From Gammaproteobacteria bacterium (GTDB lineage: Bacteria; Pseudomonadota; Gammaproteobacteria; Arenicellales; Poriferihabitantaceae), in NCBI GenBank assembly GCA_011088265.1, contig JAALKB010000010.1, forward strand, positions 1 to 34,017: a stretch of 34,017 nucleotides of DNA, given 5' to 3'. Below the pieces are notes generated by a model, which was not told the origin of the DNA, did no database searches, and saw only the letters and a list, made by a program, of their open reading frames with translations. The position numbers and the translations under genes were made by a program. Below, piece by piece: positions 1 through 7,817 of this stretch (the stretch's first letter is position 1; each line of letters starts with the position of its first letter).

Positions 1-55
<55 letters not shown>

Positions 56-56
56 T

Positions 57-530
57 TCCAATCCCGCGTCCCATAAGCAGACTGCAGATGAAATCTGGGC
101 TGACTTTGGTGACTCTCTGGACGCCGTGGTATTGACCACAGGAACGGGCGGTACAATTTCTGGCTTATCCCGATATTTGAAACAATACAATCCCAACATT
201 CGAATTATCGCGACGGAACCAGCGGAGTCACCCATCCTGAGTCAGGGGATCGCTCGCAAGCATAAGATCATGGGAACGGCGCCTGGGTTTATCCCGGACA
301 CCCTGGATCAGTCAGCCTATGACGATATTCTCCAGATTACTACTGAACAGGCTTACGAAACCACCCGATTGCTTGCCACGAAGGAAGGGTTGTTTTGCGG
401 TATTTCCTGTGGAGCCGCAACCTATGGTATGTTGACGCTGGCTAAGCGGTCTGACTATCAGGGGAAGACATTGCTAGCTATTTTACCGGATACCGGTGAG
501 CGATATCTGAGTACGGATTTGTGGTCCTGA
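57..530 (+). CDS. cysK: Cysteine synthase (O-acetylserine sulfhydrylase), 5'-truncated
   Basis: This is the C-terminal half of a fold-type II PLP enzyme that makes cysteine from O-acetylserine and sulfide in the cytoplasm. The frame is open from the adapter junction; an internal GTG at 126 is only the first apparent start, because translation from 57 already reads SNPASHKQTADEIW, the usual CysK stretch before the glycine loop. TTGTGGTISG follows, the phosphate-binding GTGGT loop of the family, then GLFCGISCGAA, and the frame ends DTGERYLSTDLW, the classic CysK/CysM C-terminal signature. About 158 residues are present of the usual 300-320; the N-terminal half with the PLP lysine lies off the contig. 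A cystathionine beta-synthase-type or CysM paralogue cannot be excluded. No partner gene is adjacent; the next gene starts about 290 bp downstream. Confidence 0.88.
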   Translation, partial: SNPASHKQTADEIWADFGDSLDAVVLTTGTGGTISGLSRYLKQYNPNIRIIATEPAESPILSQGIARKHKIMGTAPGFIPDTLDQSAYDDILQITTEQAYETTRLLATKEGLFCGISCGAATYGMLTLAKRSDYQGKTLLAILPDTGERYLSTDLWS

Positions 531-820
531 GTCGGGATGGTTTTGAGTTTTTTCCAGGACTAGATATGTGTGGATAGGATATTGGGGTCAGTGTCGTAAT
601 TATTCGTATCCTTCGATGAGAATTAAAGAGTATGGTGAAGGCTCGGTTCTCAAATCAGTCACTGTTGGTATGTATTCCAAGCGGAGACCGTAGAACGAGG
701 ATGACATAAATGCGACTGTACGCTATCCAACTCGGGAGCAGGTCCCTGAGATTTGCACCAGGCTTGTCAAATTCAGGTTGTTTAACCACGAAACCCATTT
801 AAACCCATTAGGAGAAATCC
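531..820. other. Intergenic spacer before the aminotransferase gene
   Basis: About 290 bp without a convincing gene. A GTCCTG (523-528) can pair with CAGGAC near 557-562, but the loop is about 30 nt and no U-tract follows, so I do not call a terminator. A small direct repeat, AAACCCATT, occurs twice just before the ribosome binding site AGGAG of the next gene. I see no clear promoter. Confidence 0.5.
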
Positions 821-2161
821 ATGAGCCACGTTTTTCCGAGACTCGCGAATCAGAACTCACCAACCATCGCGCGAGGCCAGGGTTGTTATCTTTATGATAC
901 CAATGGACGGGAGTATTTTGATGGATCAGGTGGCGCTGCGGTATCCTGCCTTGGACATGGTGATGCGGAGATCAACGCGGCCATTGAAACCCAGCTTAAG
1001 CAGGTCGCATTTGCCCATACGGGATTTTTTACCAGTCAGCCAGCAGAGCAATTGGCAGACCTATTGATTCAGCATGCTCCCGGGAATCTTGATCGTGTCT
1101 ATTTTGTCTCCGGTGGTTCCGAAGCAGTGGAGGCGGGAATTAAGTTAGCTCGACAGTACTTTCTTGAAATTGGACAACCGAATCGCAAAAAGGTAATTGC
1201 CCGGTTGCAAAGCTATCATGGCAATACGCTGGGAGCGTTGGCTGCAGGCGGTAATCTATGGCGTCGGGAGCCGTTTTCTCCGTTAATGATTGACACCTCC
1301 CATATTTCTCCCTGTTATCCCTATCGTGGGTTAAAGGAAGGGGAAAGTGAATTGGAATACGGTCATCGGGTAGCGGATGAGCTGGAAACGGAAATTCTTC
1401 GCCTGGGAGCCGATCAGGTTATGGCCTTTCTGGCGGAACCCGTGGTTGGGGCAACCATGGGTGCCGTACCAGCGGTGGAGGGTTACTTTCAACGAATTCG
1501 TGAGATTTGTGACCGTTATGGCGTACTCTTGATTCTTGACGAAGTCATGTGCGGAATGGGCAGGACGGGACATCTTTTTTCCCATGAAAGGGATGGAATC
1601 AACGCAGATATTGTGACTATTGCCAAGGGATTGGGAGCAGGCTATCAGCCCATTGGCGCCATGATATGCACGGATCAAATTTATACTGCCGTGGAGCAGG
1701 GGTCGGGTTTCTTCCAGCATGGTCATACCTATGTGGGCCATCCAGTGGCCTGCGCTGCGGGACATGCTGTGGTGCAGGCGATTTTGAATCGTGGGCTATT
1801 GGCCCGAGTGAATGAGCAAGGCGAAAAGGTTCGTCAGGCGCTCCACGACAAATTCGACGAACATCCTCATGTTGGTGATATCCGCGGACGCGGTTTATTT
1901 ATGGGCGTGGAGTTAGTGCAGGATAAAGAAGATAAATCTATTTTCGATCCTTCTTTGGGAGTAAATAAACGATTCAAGAAGAAGGCCTTTGAGGCGGGGT
2001 TAATTTGCTATCCCATGGGGGGGACCATTGATGGCAGGCAGGGCGATCATGTTTTACTCGCGCCCCCATTTATCATTAATGACAACCAGGTTGAAGAATT
2101 AGTGGATAAATTCTCCATTGCCATGCAAGGAGTGATGGCCTCTTTGGGGGAGGCCAGATAA
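821..2161 (+). CDS. Class III aminotransferase (aspartate aminotransferase family)
   Basis: A cytoplasmic PLP-dependent class III (omega) aminotransferase of 446 residues, the usual length. The ATG at 821 follows AGGAGAAATCC. The N-terminal substrate region YLYDTNGREYFDGSGG is followed by the PLP phosphate-binding FVSGGSEAVEAGIKLAR (about 95-111), SYHGNT, the cofactor aspartate in LILDEVMCGMGRTG (D240) and the Schiff-base lysine in TIAKGLGAGYQPIGA (K269); the C-terminal RGRGLFMGVEL is also typical. All key residues are intact. The family includes enzymes acting on omega-amino acids, taurine, beta-alanine, putrescine and similar amines, and the sequence alone does not fix the substrate. Its neighbour downstream is a broken sulfatase, so a role in sulfonate or amino-sugar breakdown is possible but not shown. 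There is no strong operon link: the next gene begins about 160 bp downstream. Confidence 0.9.
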   Translation: MSHVFPRLANQNSPTIARGQGCYLYDTNGREYFDGSGGAAVSCLGHGDAEINAAIETQLKQVAFAHTGFFTSQPAEQLADLLIQHAPGNLDRVYFVSGGSEAVEAGIKLARQYFLEIGQPNRKKVIARLQSYHGNTLGALAAGGNLWRREPFSPLMIDTSHISPCYPYRGLKEGESELEYGHRVADELETEILRLGADQVMAFLAEPVVGATMGAVPAVEGYFQRIREICDRYGVLLILDEVMCGMGRTGHLFSHERDGINADIVTIAKGLGAGYQPIGAMICTDQIYTAVEQGSGFFQHGHTYVGHPVACAAGHAVVQAILNRGLLARVNEQGEKVRQALHDKFDEHPHVGDIRGRGLFMGVELVQDKEDKSIFDPSLGVNKRFKKKAFEAGLICYPMGGTIDGRQGDHVLLAPPFIINDNQVEELVDKFSIAMQGVMASLGEAR

Positions 2162-2270
2162 TTGATGAATTAGCTGCCAGCAAATGGACGGATCATTAGA
2201 TGACTAACAGGGAAATTTTATACTGGAGTCCGTATTATCTTCTCTATCTAAATATAGTGATAAGTACTGT

Positions 2271-2312
2271 TGAGCCAAACCGAATGAGCCAAACCGAATG
2301 AACCAGGCTGAA
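2271..2312. repeat. 14-bp tandem repeat, three copies, upstream of the sulfatase
   Basis: Two identical units TGAGCCAAACCGAA at 2271-2284 and 2285-2298, then a diverged third, TGAACCAGGCTGAA, at 2299-2312. The array ends directly at AGAGGA, the likely ribosome binding site of the sulfatase reading frame. Confidence 0.9.
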
Positions 2313-2319
2313 AGAGGAC

Positions 2320-4041
2320 GTGGATAAAAATAACCGAAAGCCGGACCGAAAACAGCCTAATCTGATTTTGATCCTGGCTGATGACATGGGGTTTTCTGAT
2401 ATCGGTTGTTTTGGTGGTGAAATCGAAACTCCAAATTTGGATAAACTGGGATTTGATGGAATACGATTTAGCCAGCTTTATAACAGTTCCCGATGTTGCC
2501 CAACCCGGGCCTCGTTGCTGACTGGTTTGAGCCCGCACCAGGCCGGAGTGGGACACATGGTTGATGACTGGAGAGTTGATCCAGCTTATCAGGGATGGTT
2601 AAGGGAGGACACGGTTACTATTGCTGAGGCGTTAAAAACGGGTGGCTATCGTACGTTTTACTCTGGAAAATGGCATGTGAATTGGAGTTTTGAGCCAGAG
2701 GTGGGACTACCCGGTAACACGCATCATCATAAGCTCGGTGACCCCGGGTATCCCCATCCTCTGCAACGCGGTTTTGACCGCTCCTATGCATTGATGGCAG
2801 GAGCGACCAGTTTGTTCAATCCCCAACATCTTTTGGAACAGGATCAATGGATTGAGCCGCAACAACCAGACTACTACATCACGGATGTCATTACCGACAA
2901 GGCCATCGAGATGATTAATGAGCATGTCGGTTCTGATCCTATCGACCGTGATTACCTGGGCTCTGGTGGGTCAGCCCCCTTTTTTCTGCATTTGAGTCAC
3001 ATCGCTCCACATTGGCCTCTACAGGCATTGCCCGAGGACATTGAAAAATATCGAAATTATTATCAAAAGGGCTGGGACAGGTTACGCCGTGACCGCCACG
3101 AAAAGCTTCAGGAATTGGGGTTAATTCATTCCCAATGGAAATGCTCTGAAAGAGATGAGTATGCACCTCCATAGGATTCTCTCAGTCTAAAAGAGCAGCA
3201 ATGGGAAGCGTCCCGTATGGCGGTGTATGCTGCCATGATTGATCGCATGGATCAGTCCGTGGGACGATTGGTTACTGTTTTGAAGCAGAGGGGTCTGTTT
3301 GAAGATACCGTGATTATGTTTCTGTCCGATAATGGCGGTTGCGCGGAATTTTTGCATGAGGACGGGTGGTGTCAGTGGTATAACCATCCGACCTGGGACG
3401 GTCGACCTATGCGGGTAGGCAACGACAGGGAAATTCAACCAGGCGGTGACGATACTTTTATGAGCTATGGCCTGCCTTGGGCCAATGCTTCGAATACTCC
3501 GTTTCGTTTGTTTAAACATTTTGTGCACGAAGGTGGAATTTCGACACCGGTGATTCTTTCCGGCAACCAATTTACTCAACCGGGGAAGATTATCCATACT
3601 CCCTGTCATGTCCAGGATATCATGCCGACATTTCTGGATCTTGCGGGTGTTGCCTGTCCAGGTCAGCGTGGTGAGACAGATGTTCAGTCCATGGAAGGGG
3701 AGAGTTTTGTTTCATTGATCCATGATGAGACTGGGATCCACGATGAGGCTGGTGAAAACTCATCCTGGCAAAGGACAAAACCGATTTGCCTGGAGCATGA
3801 GGGCAATGGAGCGATTAGAAAAGGAAAATGGAAAGCGGTGCGAAAGTACCCCAATGGATGGGAGCTATATGACATGGACGCGGATCGTACCGAGCTAAAT
3901 GATCTCGCCGGTTTGTATCCCGGTAAGTTAAAGTCATTAATAGATGAATATAAACAGTGGGCTAATCGATGTGGAGTAGGGAGCTGGCCCCCCGGAGACT
4001 GGCCGGATTGGATGAACAAGGATGAATTTCGTGGAGCCTAG
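2320..4041 (+). pseudogene. Arylsulfatase, interrupted by an in-frame amber codon
   Basis: A type I (formylglycine) sulfatase, which hydrolyses sulfate esters. The GTG start at 2320 follows GAAAGAGGA. The frame shows the metal-binding ILILADDMGFSDIG (D21, D22), the formylglycine motif CCPTRAS (C59, pattern C-x-P-x-R), YSGKWH, and downstream MFLSDNGGCAEF and YDMDADRTELNDLA, the family's C-terminal signature. TAG at 3172-3174 stops it at codon 285, yet the same frame stays open from 3175 to 4041. From memory of the family the stop replaces the Trp of a P-W-D-S-L type segment (here APP*DSLSLKEQQWE, followed by MAVYAAMIDRMDQ), so TGG to TAG is the simplest event. With that Trp the protein would be 573 residues, normal for this family. 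No signal peptide is evident. No formylglycine-generating enzyme gene is in the window. Sequencing error or suppression are alternatives. Confidence 0.87.
3718..3753 (+). repeat. 18-bp in-frame tandem duplication inside the sulfatase
   Basis: ATCCATGATGAGACTGGG (3718-3735) is followed at once by ATCCACGATGAGGCTGGT (3736-3753), giving IHDETG then IHDEAG. The unit is exactly six codons, so the frame is kept. It resembles the spacer micro-repeats elsewhere in this window. Confidence 0.85.
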
Positions 4042-4118
4042 TTGCTGAGCTGCAAAAACTATCCTCCATCGATCTTCCTTAGATAAGCAAAGACAGACGA
4101 GAATATGAAAACGCCCGA

Positions 4119-4152
4119 TTGGAACTCCCAATATATTGGAACTCCCAATATA
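4119..4152. repeat. 17-bp perfect tandem duplication
   Basis: TTGGAACTCCCAATATA occurs at 4119-4135 and again at 4136-4152 with no mismatch. It lies in the roughly 190-bp spacer between the convergent 3' ends of the sulfatase and the TetR gene. No U-tracted hairpin was seen there. Confidence 0.93.
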
Positions 4153-4231
4153 AAGTGGATATCAGGGCATAAGTGCGTTAGGGGAAGTATTCCTGGAACC
4201 CTATTCTTACCAATATTGGCCGAAGAGGACA

Positions 4232-4825
4232 CTAGTTTCTAATCGACCCAATCAATTTAATCACGGTTTTATGAATTGCTTTATCTGACGCTTTTTTCGT
4301 AAACATTGGGCGGGTGTCTAAAGAATCGATCAGCACTATTAGTACTTCTGCAAGGGCTTCGGGATCCCAGGTGCTATCAATTTCCTCGTTCTCAATGGCC
4401 TTGTTAATTGCGAATGCAACTGCGTCTGCAGCCAATGTGTGTGCTTCACTAGCGATGGCCGTGGCTTTTTCGTTACGGTTGATTTCTGCGTAAATTTCTG
4501 CGGATAATTGTGTATAACCAGGTTCATTACTTTGTTGGATTACATGAGAAATTAACTTTTCCAACGCGCCAAACAGGCTTCCACTATTGGTTATTTGTCT
4601 GGCGAATTCGTCATCTTGCCTTCGCTCTTCTTCGACAATGGCGATAATAATTTCGTCTTTTGAAGAAAAATAACGATATAGCGACCCTGGACTCATACTG
4701 ATCGCCCTGCACACATCTTGCATCGATGTACTATGAAAGCCTTTTTCAGCAAAACATTGCATTGCTGCGATAATAATTTCGCTCTTTTTCTGCTCACGAC
4801 GAGCATGATTGACGGTTCTGGCCAT
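4232..4825 (-). CDS. TetR/AcrR-family transcriptional regulator
   Basis: A 197-residue one-component repressor of normal family length. The N-terminal DNA-binding domain reads AAMQCFAEKGFHSTSMQDV followed by AISMSPGSLYRYFSSKDEII (roughly residues 20-60), the standard TetR helix-turn-helix with the GSLYRYF recognition segment. The C-terminal two-thirds is an all-helical ligand-binding and dimerisation domain with no recognisable ligand. The gene is divergent from the secreted ankyrin-repeat gene at 4995, and the 169-bp intergenic region holds two copies of a GCGAAT-N4-ATTCGC palindrome. The simplest reading, an inference, is that this protein binds both sites and represses itself and the ankyrin gene. 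The start at 4825 gives the normal MARTVNHARREQKKSEII N-terminus. Confidence 0.92.
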   Translation of the reverse strand: MARTVNHARREQKKSEIIIAAMQCFAEKGFHSTSMQDVCRAISMSPGSLYRYFSSKDEIIIAIVEEERRQDDEFARQITNSGSLFGALEKLISHVIQQSNEPGYTQLSAEIYAEINRNEKATAIASEAHTLAADAVAFAINKAIENEEIDSTWDPEALAEVLIVLIDSLDTRPMFTKKASDKAIHKTVIKLIGSIRN

Positions 4826-4839
4826 GGTATTTTTATATC

Positions 4840-4855
4840 GCGAATAAACATTCGC
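4840..4855. promoter_or_regulatory. Palindromic operator 1 (TetR-proximal)
   Basis: GCGAAT, four central bases AAAC, then ATTCGC: a perfect 6-bp dyad starting 15 bp upstream of the tetR start codon. The same half-sites with the same spacing recur at 4891-4906, so this is very likely a repressor site controlling tetR itself. Confidence 0.8.
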
Positions 4856-4862
4856 TTTTATA

Positions 4863-4890
4863 TTGACAAGAAGTAAATTTATTGTAATAT
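4863..4890 (+). promoter_or_regulatory. Candidate sigma-70 promoter for the ankyrin-repeat gene
   Basis: TTGACA at 4863-4868 matches the -35 consensus exactly and TAATAT at 4885-4890 is a good -10 with a 16-bp spacer. The operator at 4887-4910 overlaps the -10 and the predicted transcription start, the geometry expected for steric repression by the divergent TetR protein. Confidence 0.65.
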
Positions 4891-4910
4891 GCGAATAGGT
4901 ATTCGCATAT
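4887..4910. promoter_or_regulatory. Palindromic operator 2 (ankyrin-gene proximal)
   Basis: A perfect dyad with 10-bp arms, ATATGCGAAT and ATTCGCATAT, around the four bases AGGT. Its inner core (4891-4906) has the same GCGAAT-N4-ATTCGC form as the site at 4840-4855. The two sites start 51 bp apart, close to five helical turns, so two repressor dimers would lie on nearly the same face of the DNA. Confidence 0.85.
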
Positions 4911-4994
4911 TATGTGATGCTAATAGGTAAATCAAGGGAATCCAGGCGATGCGACCGGTAATCTAACACTAGTAATCTAGCGGAGGAAAAGTAG

Positions 4995-6116
4995 ATGAAA
5001 AATTTAAAAAGATGTAGTCCAACAACTCTGTTATTGGCCTTGATGAATGTCCTGGTTCCAATGCAGTCTGCTCACGCAGCGGAGCGCTGCAACACCTTTA
5101 CAGCAAATAGCTGCTTTGGCGTGGATTGGACAACGGTCACAGAAGACCAGATAACGTTGATCAGTTCCCATACCAGGGATTCGAACGGCAGGACTCCACT
5201 ACATTGGGCTGCCTCAAGAACAAGCGACCCCGCAGTAATCAATGCTCTGCTTGATGCGGGTGCTAATATTCATGCAAAGGACATGCTGGAATATACGCCA
5301 CTACACGCCGCCGTTGAAGGAATTAAGAGTGACAAGGGAGTCATAGATGCATTGCTTCAGGCGGGTGCACAAGTTAAGTCGGAGGGCGATTCCAGCATTG
5401 CTGGTACTCCGCTTCATGTTGCGGCAGTCAGCAATGAACCCTGGGTAATTGAAGCCTTACTCGAGGTGGGTGCAGATCCCAATGCAGGAGATTTTGACAA
5501 TATGACCGCATTGCATACTGCTGGATTTGCGAATCCGAATACTGAAGTACTTACCGTTTTGCTCAAGGCGGGAGCAGATGTCAATGCGTCGGGAAAGGTT
5601 GGTTCACGAGCACAGCAGGCAGGGTACACACCGCTACACGCAGCAGCAAAGGGAACGAGGAATCCTGAAGTAATCCATACCCTGATCAATGCGGGAGCAG
5701 CATTGGAGGATCTTAACAGAGATGGCTATACGCCTTTGCATATTGCTGCCGATGCGAATAGAACCCCGGCGGTGATCAGGGTAATGATCGATTCCGGTGC
5801 CAGGATAAATGCGATCAATGATGAGGGTTTCACCCCTTTGCATGCTGCAGCATATACGAATTTTCCTGAAATGTTAGAAATATTGATTGAAGCAGGTGCT
5901 GAAGTAAATGCGCTTTCATCTGATGGTTTAACGCCATTACACATAGCGGCCATTGGGAATGCCGACCCAGCAGTAATCGCGGCGCTAATAACATCAGGGG
6001 CGGAAACCCATGTGAAAGACATGCTGGGAAAAACACCCTATGATTATGCAAAAAAGAATAAGTTATTAAGGGAGACAGATGGTGATGGCTACCGTATGCT
6101 TGAGCTTGCGCAGTAA
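4995..6116 (+). CDS. Secreted ankyrin-repeat protein
   Basis: A 373-residue exported protein built almost wholly of ankyrin repeats. GGAGG sits just before the ATG. The N-terminus (KNLKRC, a hydrophobic TTLLLALMNVLVPMQ stretch, then AHAAE) is a signal peptide with probable cleavage after A-H-A near residue 29. About nine repeats follow from roughly residue 55 to 360, each with a TPLH-type start (RTPLHWAA, YTPLHAAV, GTPLHVAA, MTALHTAG, YTPLHAAA, YTPLHIAA, FTPLHAAA, LTPLHIAA, KTPYDYA) and the VI-ALL-AGA helix pair. Two cysteines before the first repeat (AERCNTFTANSC) could form a disulfide. There is no catalytic domain, so the protein probably binds a partner in the periplasm or outside the cell. 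Divergent from a TetR gene, with a shared double operator. In host-associated bacteria such proteins can act on host targets; nothing here proves that. Confidence 0.9.
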   Translation: MKNLKRCSPTTLLLALMNVLVPMQSAHAAERCNTFTANSCFGVDWTTVTEDQITLISSHTRDSNGRTPLHWAASRTSDPAVINALLDAGANIHAKDMLEYTPLHAAVEGIKSDKGVIDALLQAGAQVKSEGDSSIAGTPLHVAAVSNEPWVIEALLEVGADPNAGDFDNMTALHTAGFANPNTEVLTVLLKAGADVNASGKVGSRAQQAGYTPLHAAAKGTRNPEVIHTLINAGAALEDLNRDGYTPLHIAADANRTPAVIRVMIDSGARINAINDEGFTPLHAAAYTNFPEMLEILIEAGAEVNALSSDGLTPLHIAAIGNADPAVIAALITSGAETHVKDMLGKTPYDYAKKNKLLRETDGDGYRMLELAQ

Positions 6117-6594
6117 CTTCTGTGCATGAGTCCTGTATAGAAAAACAATGTTAGCTGGAATGTAAATTACGCATAGTCAAAAGGCTTTACTAAAAATTGC
6201 GCCATGCTAGGGTCAAAGAATCCTAGTGTATCAAATCTATTCTTTAATCAGCCCTAGAGGATAAGTCTTACTGGGGTGGGCGTTCTACTGGAAAATATTC
6301 TGATTTATATTTCTCACATCATTTTTGGTCTTTAACTTATGGAGAAGTACGAGCCTTCCAGGAGCTACCCCGGGGATGCTTTTTTCAATTATTACCTACA
6401 CATGGGGTTTTATGGAAGTAATTTTAATTTTGCCGACTACACTGCAGCAATGGGCAAGGTTGGCAGAGATTCAAAATCGAATAAGTAATGCATCCTGATC
6501 AATCCACCTACTGAGATTAATTAGGGAGATTGCTGTTTAAAATTGTAGTGGAACCCCAAAGCTCACCAGCTTCGTCAATGGAGGTATTTCGATT
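6117..6594. other. Intergenic region, no gene recognised
   Basis: About 480 bp of AT-rich sequence between the ankyrin gene and the broken VOC gene. I see no convincing reading frame, RNA or terminator. A short CTAGG...CCTAG inverted repeat near 6209-6228 is too weak to call. GGAGG at 6580-6584 is the ribosome binding site of the VOC gene. Confidence 0.5.
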
Positions 6595-6957
6595 ATGGCT
6601 GTAAAACGTATTGTGGCCAATTTTTCCACAAAGCCCTCGGTGGTTGATGGGGAACAAATCAAGACCTTTTACAAGCAGGTGCTTGATCTTAAAATTGTGA
6701 TGGACCAGGGATGGATCTTTACCTTTGCTTCCGACCAAATGAGCCATCCATAATTGTCTTTTGCCTCCGAGGGAGGAGGCGGTACGTCGGTTCCGCATGT
6801 TTCCATTGAGGTGGATGATGTGGACGTTGCATATAAAAAGGCAGTTATATATGGCGGTGAGATCGTCTATGAGCTGCAGGACGAACCTTGGGGCGTACGG
6901 CGGTTTTTTGTGCGGGACCCTGCAGGGATGACACTGAATATCATGTCCCATTTATGA
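6595..6957 (+). pseudogene. VOC (glyoxalase/bleomycin-resistance) family gene, in-frame ochre codon
   Basis: A small vicinal-oxygen-chelate protein, about 120 codons, broken once. The ATG at 6595 follows GGAGG at a good distance. The first part reads AVKRIVANF, then FYKQVLDLKIVMDQGWIFTF. TAA at 6751-6753 (codon 53) interrupts it, and the same frame continues LSFASEGGGG, SVPHVSIEVDDVDVAYKKA, then DEPWGVRRFFVRDPAGMTLNIMSH to a stop at 6957. From memory, close relatives read TPQISFASEGG here, so the stop replaces a conserved Gln: CAA to TAA is a single C-to-T change. The usual VOC metal positions are not obvious, as in many uncharacterised members. A TTG at 6754 could in principle restart translation, but the fragment would be half a domain and there is no ribosome binding site. 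Confidence 0.85.
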
Positions 6958-7113
6958 TTGGAAGATTGCCAGTTTAAAGCAACAGTTTTTCCCAAGTGGG
7001 TCTGAGTAAGTCGAAACTTCAGTTCTCAGTCAGACAGTCTCCGCAGTGATTCTTTCAATGGTCTCCTTAGCGATTATTTTGTTCTAGTGCATGTTCCGAG
7101 GACGAATATTTTG

Positions 7114-7173
7114 AACTATTTCACTATCAACTATTTCACTATCAACTATTTCACCATTAACTATCTCACTATC
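7114..7173. repeat. 15-bp tandem repeat, four copies, over the alkB-like stop codon
   Basis: Units AACTATTTCACTATC (7114-7128), identical (7129-7143), AACTATTTCACCATT (7144-7158) and AACTATCTCACTATC (7159-7173). The stop codon of the minus-strand AlkB-like gene, at 7161-7163, lies inside the last unit, so the 3' end of the gene appears to have been copied downstream several times. Confidence 0.95.
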
Positions 7174-7727
7174 AATGAACGGAAAGACAAACTAATGCGA
7201 TGTCCTAGCGCTTTGGTTTTTGGGATGCCATGCTGCCAATCTGTCTGAACAGCATCATCCATGTATATTGCAGAACCGGGTTGTAAGGGGTAATAGCATT
7301 TTATCGATGGGTCGGATATGTTTCGAAATGCCATCTCCCGAGCTATGCCCAGCGATACGATCGAGACTCCAGTGTGTTTATTCATTTCCATATCCCCGTC
7401 TGAGTGGTAACTAATGTAATGATTGCCATCGGGATAGTTGTTAATCAGGCAGCTGTTCGGTCGGTATGCAAAATGCTCTTCAATTTGGTCGCAAAGCGGA
7501 TCCAGGAATTCAGGTAAGGTTCGAAATTGATAGTGTTTTCCGTTGTAACCATAGGACACCCCAAACGTGGCTGTTTTTCTGGATTGGAATTGGTGATTCC
7601 AGCGAATGTTGGCCTTCAGAAAGTCAAAGAACTCTTTGTGCTCCTGAAGAAAGCGGTCTACATAAGTGATCGAAGGGGCAATTGGCTTAGGGCTTTTGAA
7701 CAGATCAAGTTGGGTAGAATGAATCAT
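7161..7727 (-). CDS. AlkB-like 2-oxoglutarate/Fe(II) dioxygenase (alkylated nucleic acid repair)
   Basis: A 188-residue cytoplasmic dioxygenase of the AlkB superfamily, which oxidatively removes alkyl groups from DNA or RNA bases. The N-terminal nucleotide-recognition part holds KTATFGVSYGYNGKHYQF; the core follows with NNYPDGNHYISYHSDGD, giving the iron ligands H108 and D110, the third ligand H166 in TDWQHGIPK, and the 2-oxoglutarate arginines in GHRISLSFR (R177, R183). All ligands are intact, so the enzyme is probably active. The length and N-x-Y-x-x-G-x-x-x-I-x-x-H-x-D pattern resemble the short ALKBH2/3-like bacterial proteins more than E. coli AlkB. The last residues SLIVR and the stop are encoded within the repeat array at 7114-7173, so the extreme C-terminus may have been remodelled by it. 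It stands alone on the minus strand. Confidence 0.9.
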   Translation of the reverse strand: MIHSTQLDLFKSPKPIAPSITYVDRFLQEHKEFFDFLKANIRWNHQFQSRKTATFGVSYGYNGKHYQFRTLPEFLDPLCDQIEEHFAYRPNSCLINNYPDGNHYISYHSDGDMEMNKHTGVSIVSLGIAREMAFRNISDPSIKCYYPLQPGSAIYMDDAVQTDWQHGIPKTKALGHRISLSFRSLIVR

Positions 7728-7817
7728 CCTGGAATTTCATCTGTTCTCGTTATTGTTCAGTTCGGACTGGTTTTCTGGGAATTCCATTATGAAAATAATC
7801 TGTTCGTTTGACGATTG

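Noticed and set aside
523-562. Terminator after the cysteine synthase
   Set aside because: Only a 6-bp stem with a loop of about 30 nt and no U-tract after it.
1331-1765. Minus-strand 144-codon frame inside the aminotransferase
   Set aside because: Antisense shadow of a clearly coding frame; its translation has no family features.
3172-3174. TAG read as pyrrolysine or as programmed read-through in the sulfatase
   Set aside because: Pyrrolysine is confined to a few methylamine users and no Pyl gene is in view; the local residues match a family position that is normally Trp, so a simple nonsense change is far more likely.
5414-6051. Minus-strand frames inside the ankyrin gene
   Set aside because: They arise from the periodic codon pattern of the ankyrin repeats and mirror it.
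6517-6951. Minus-strand 144-codon frame over the VOC gene, as an alternative to a pseudogene
   Set aside because: The plus-strand frame carries clear VOC motifs on both sides of the stop, while the antisense translation has none and no ribosome binding site.
7527-7811. Plus-strand frame over the AlkB-like gene
   Set aside because: Shadow of an intact minus-strand enzyme with all iron ligands.
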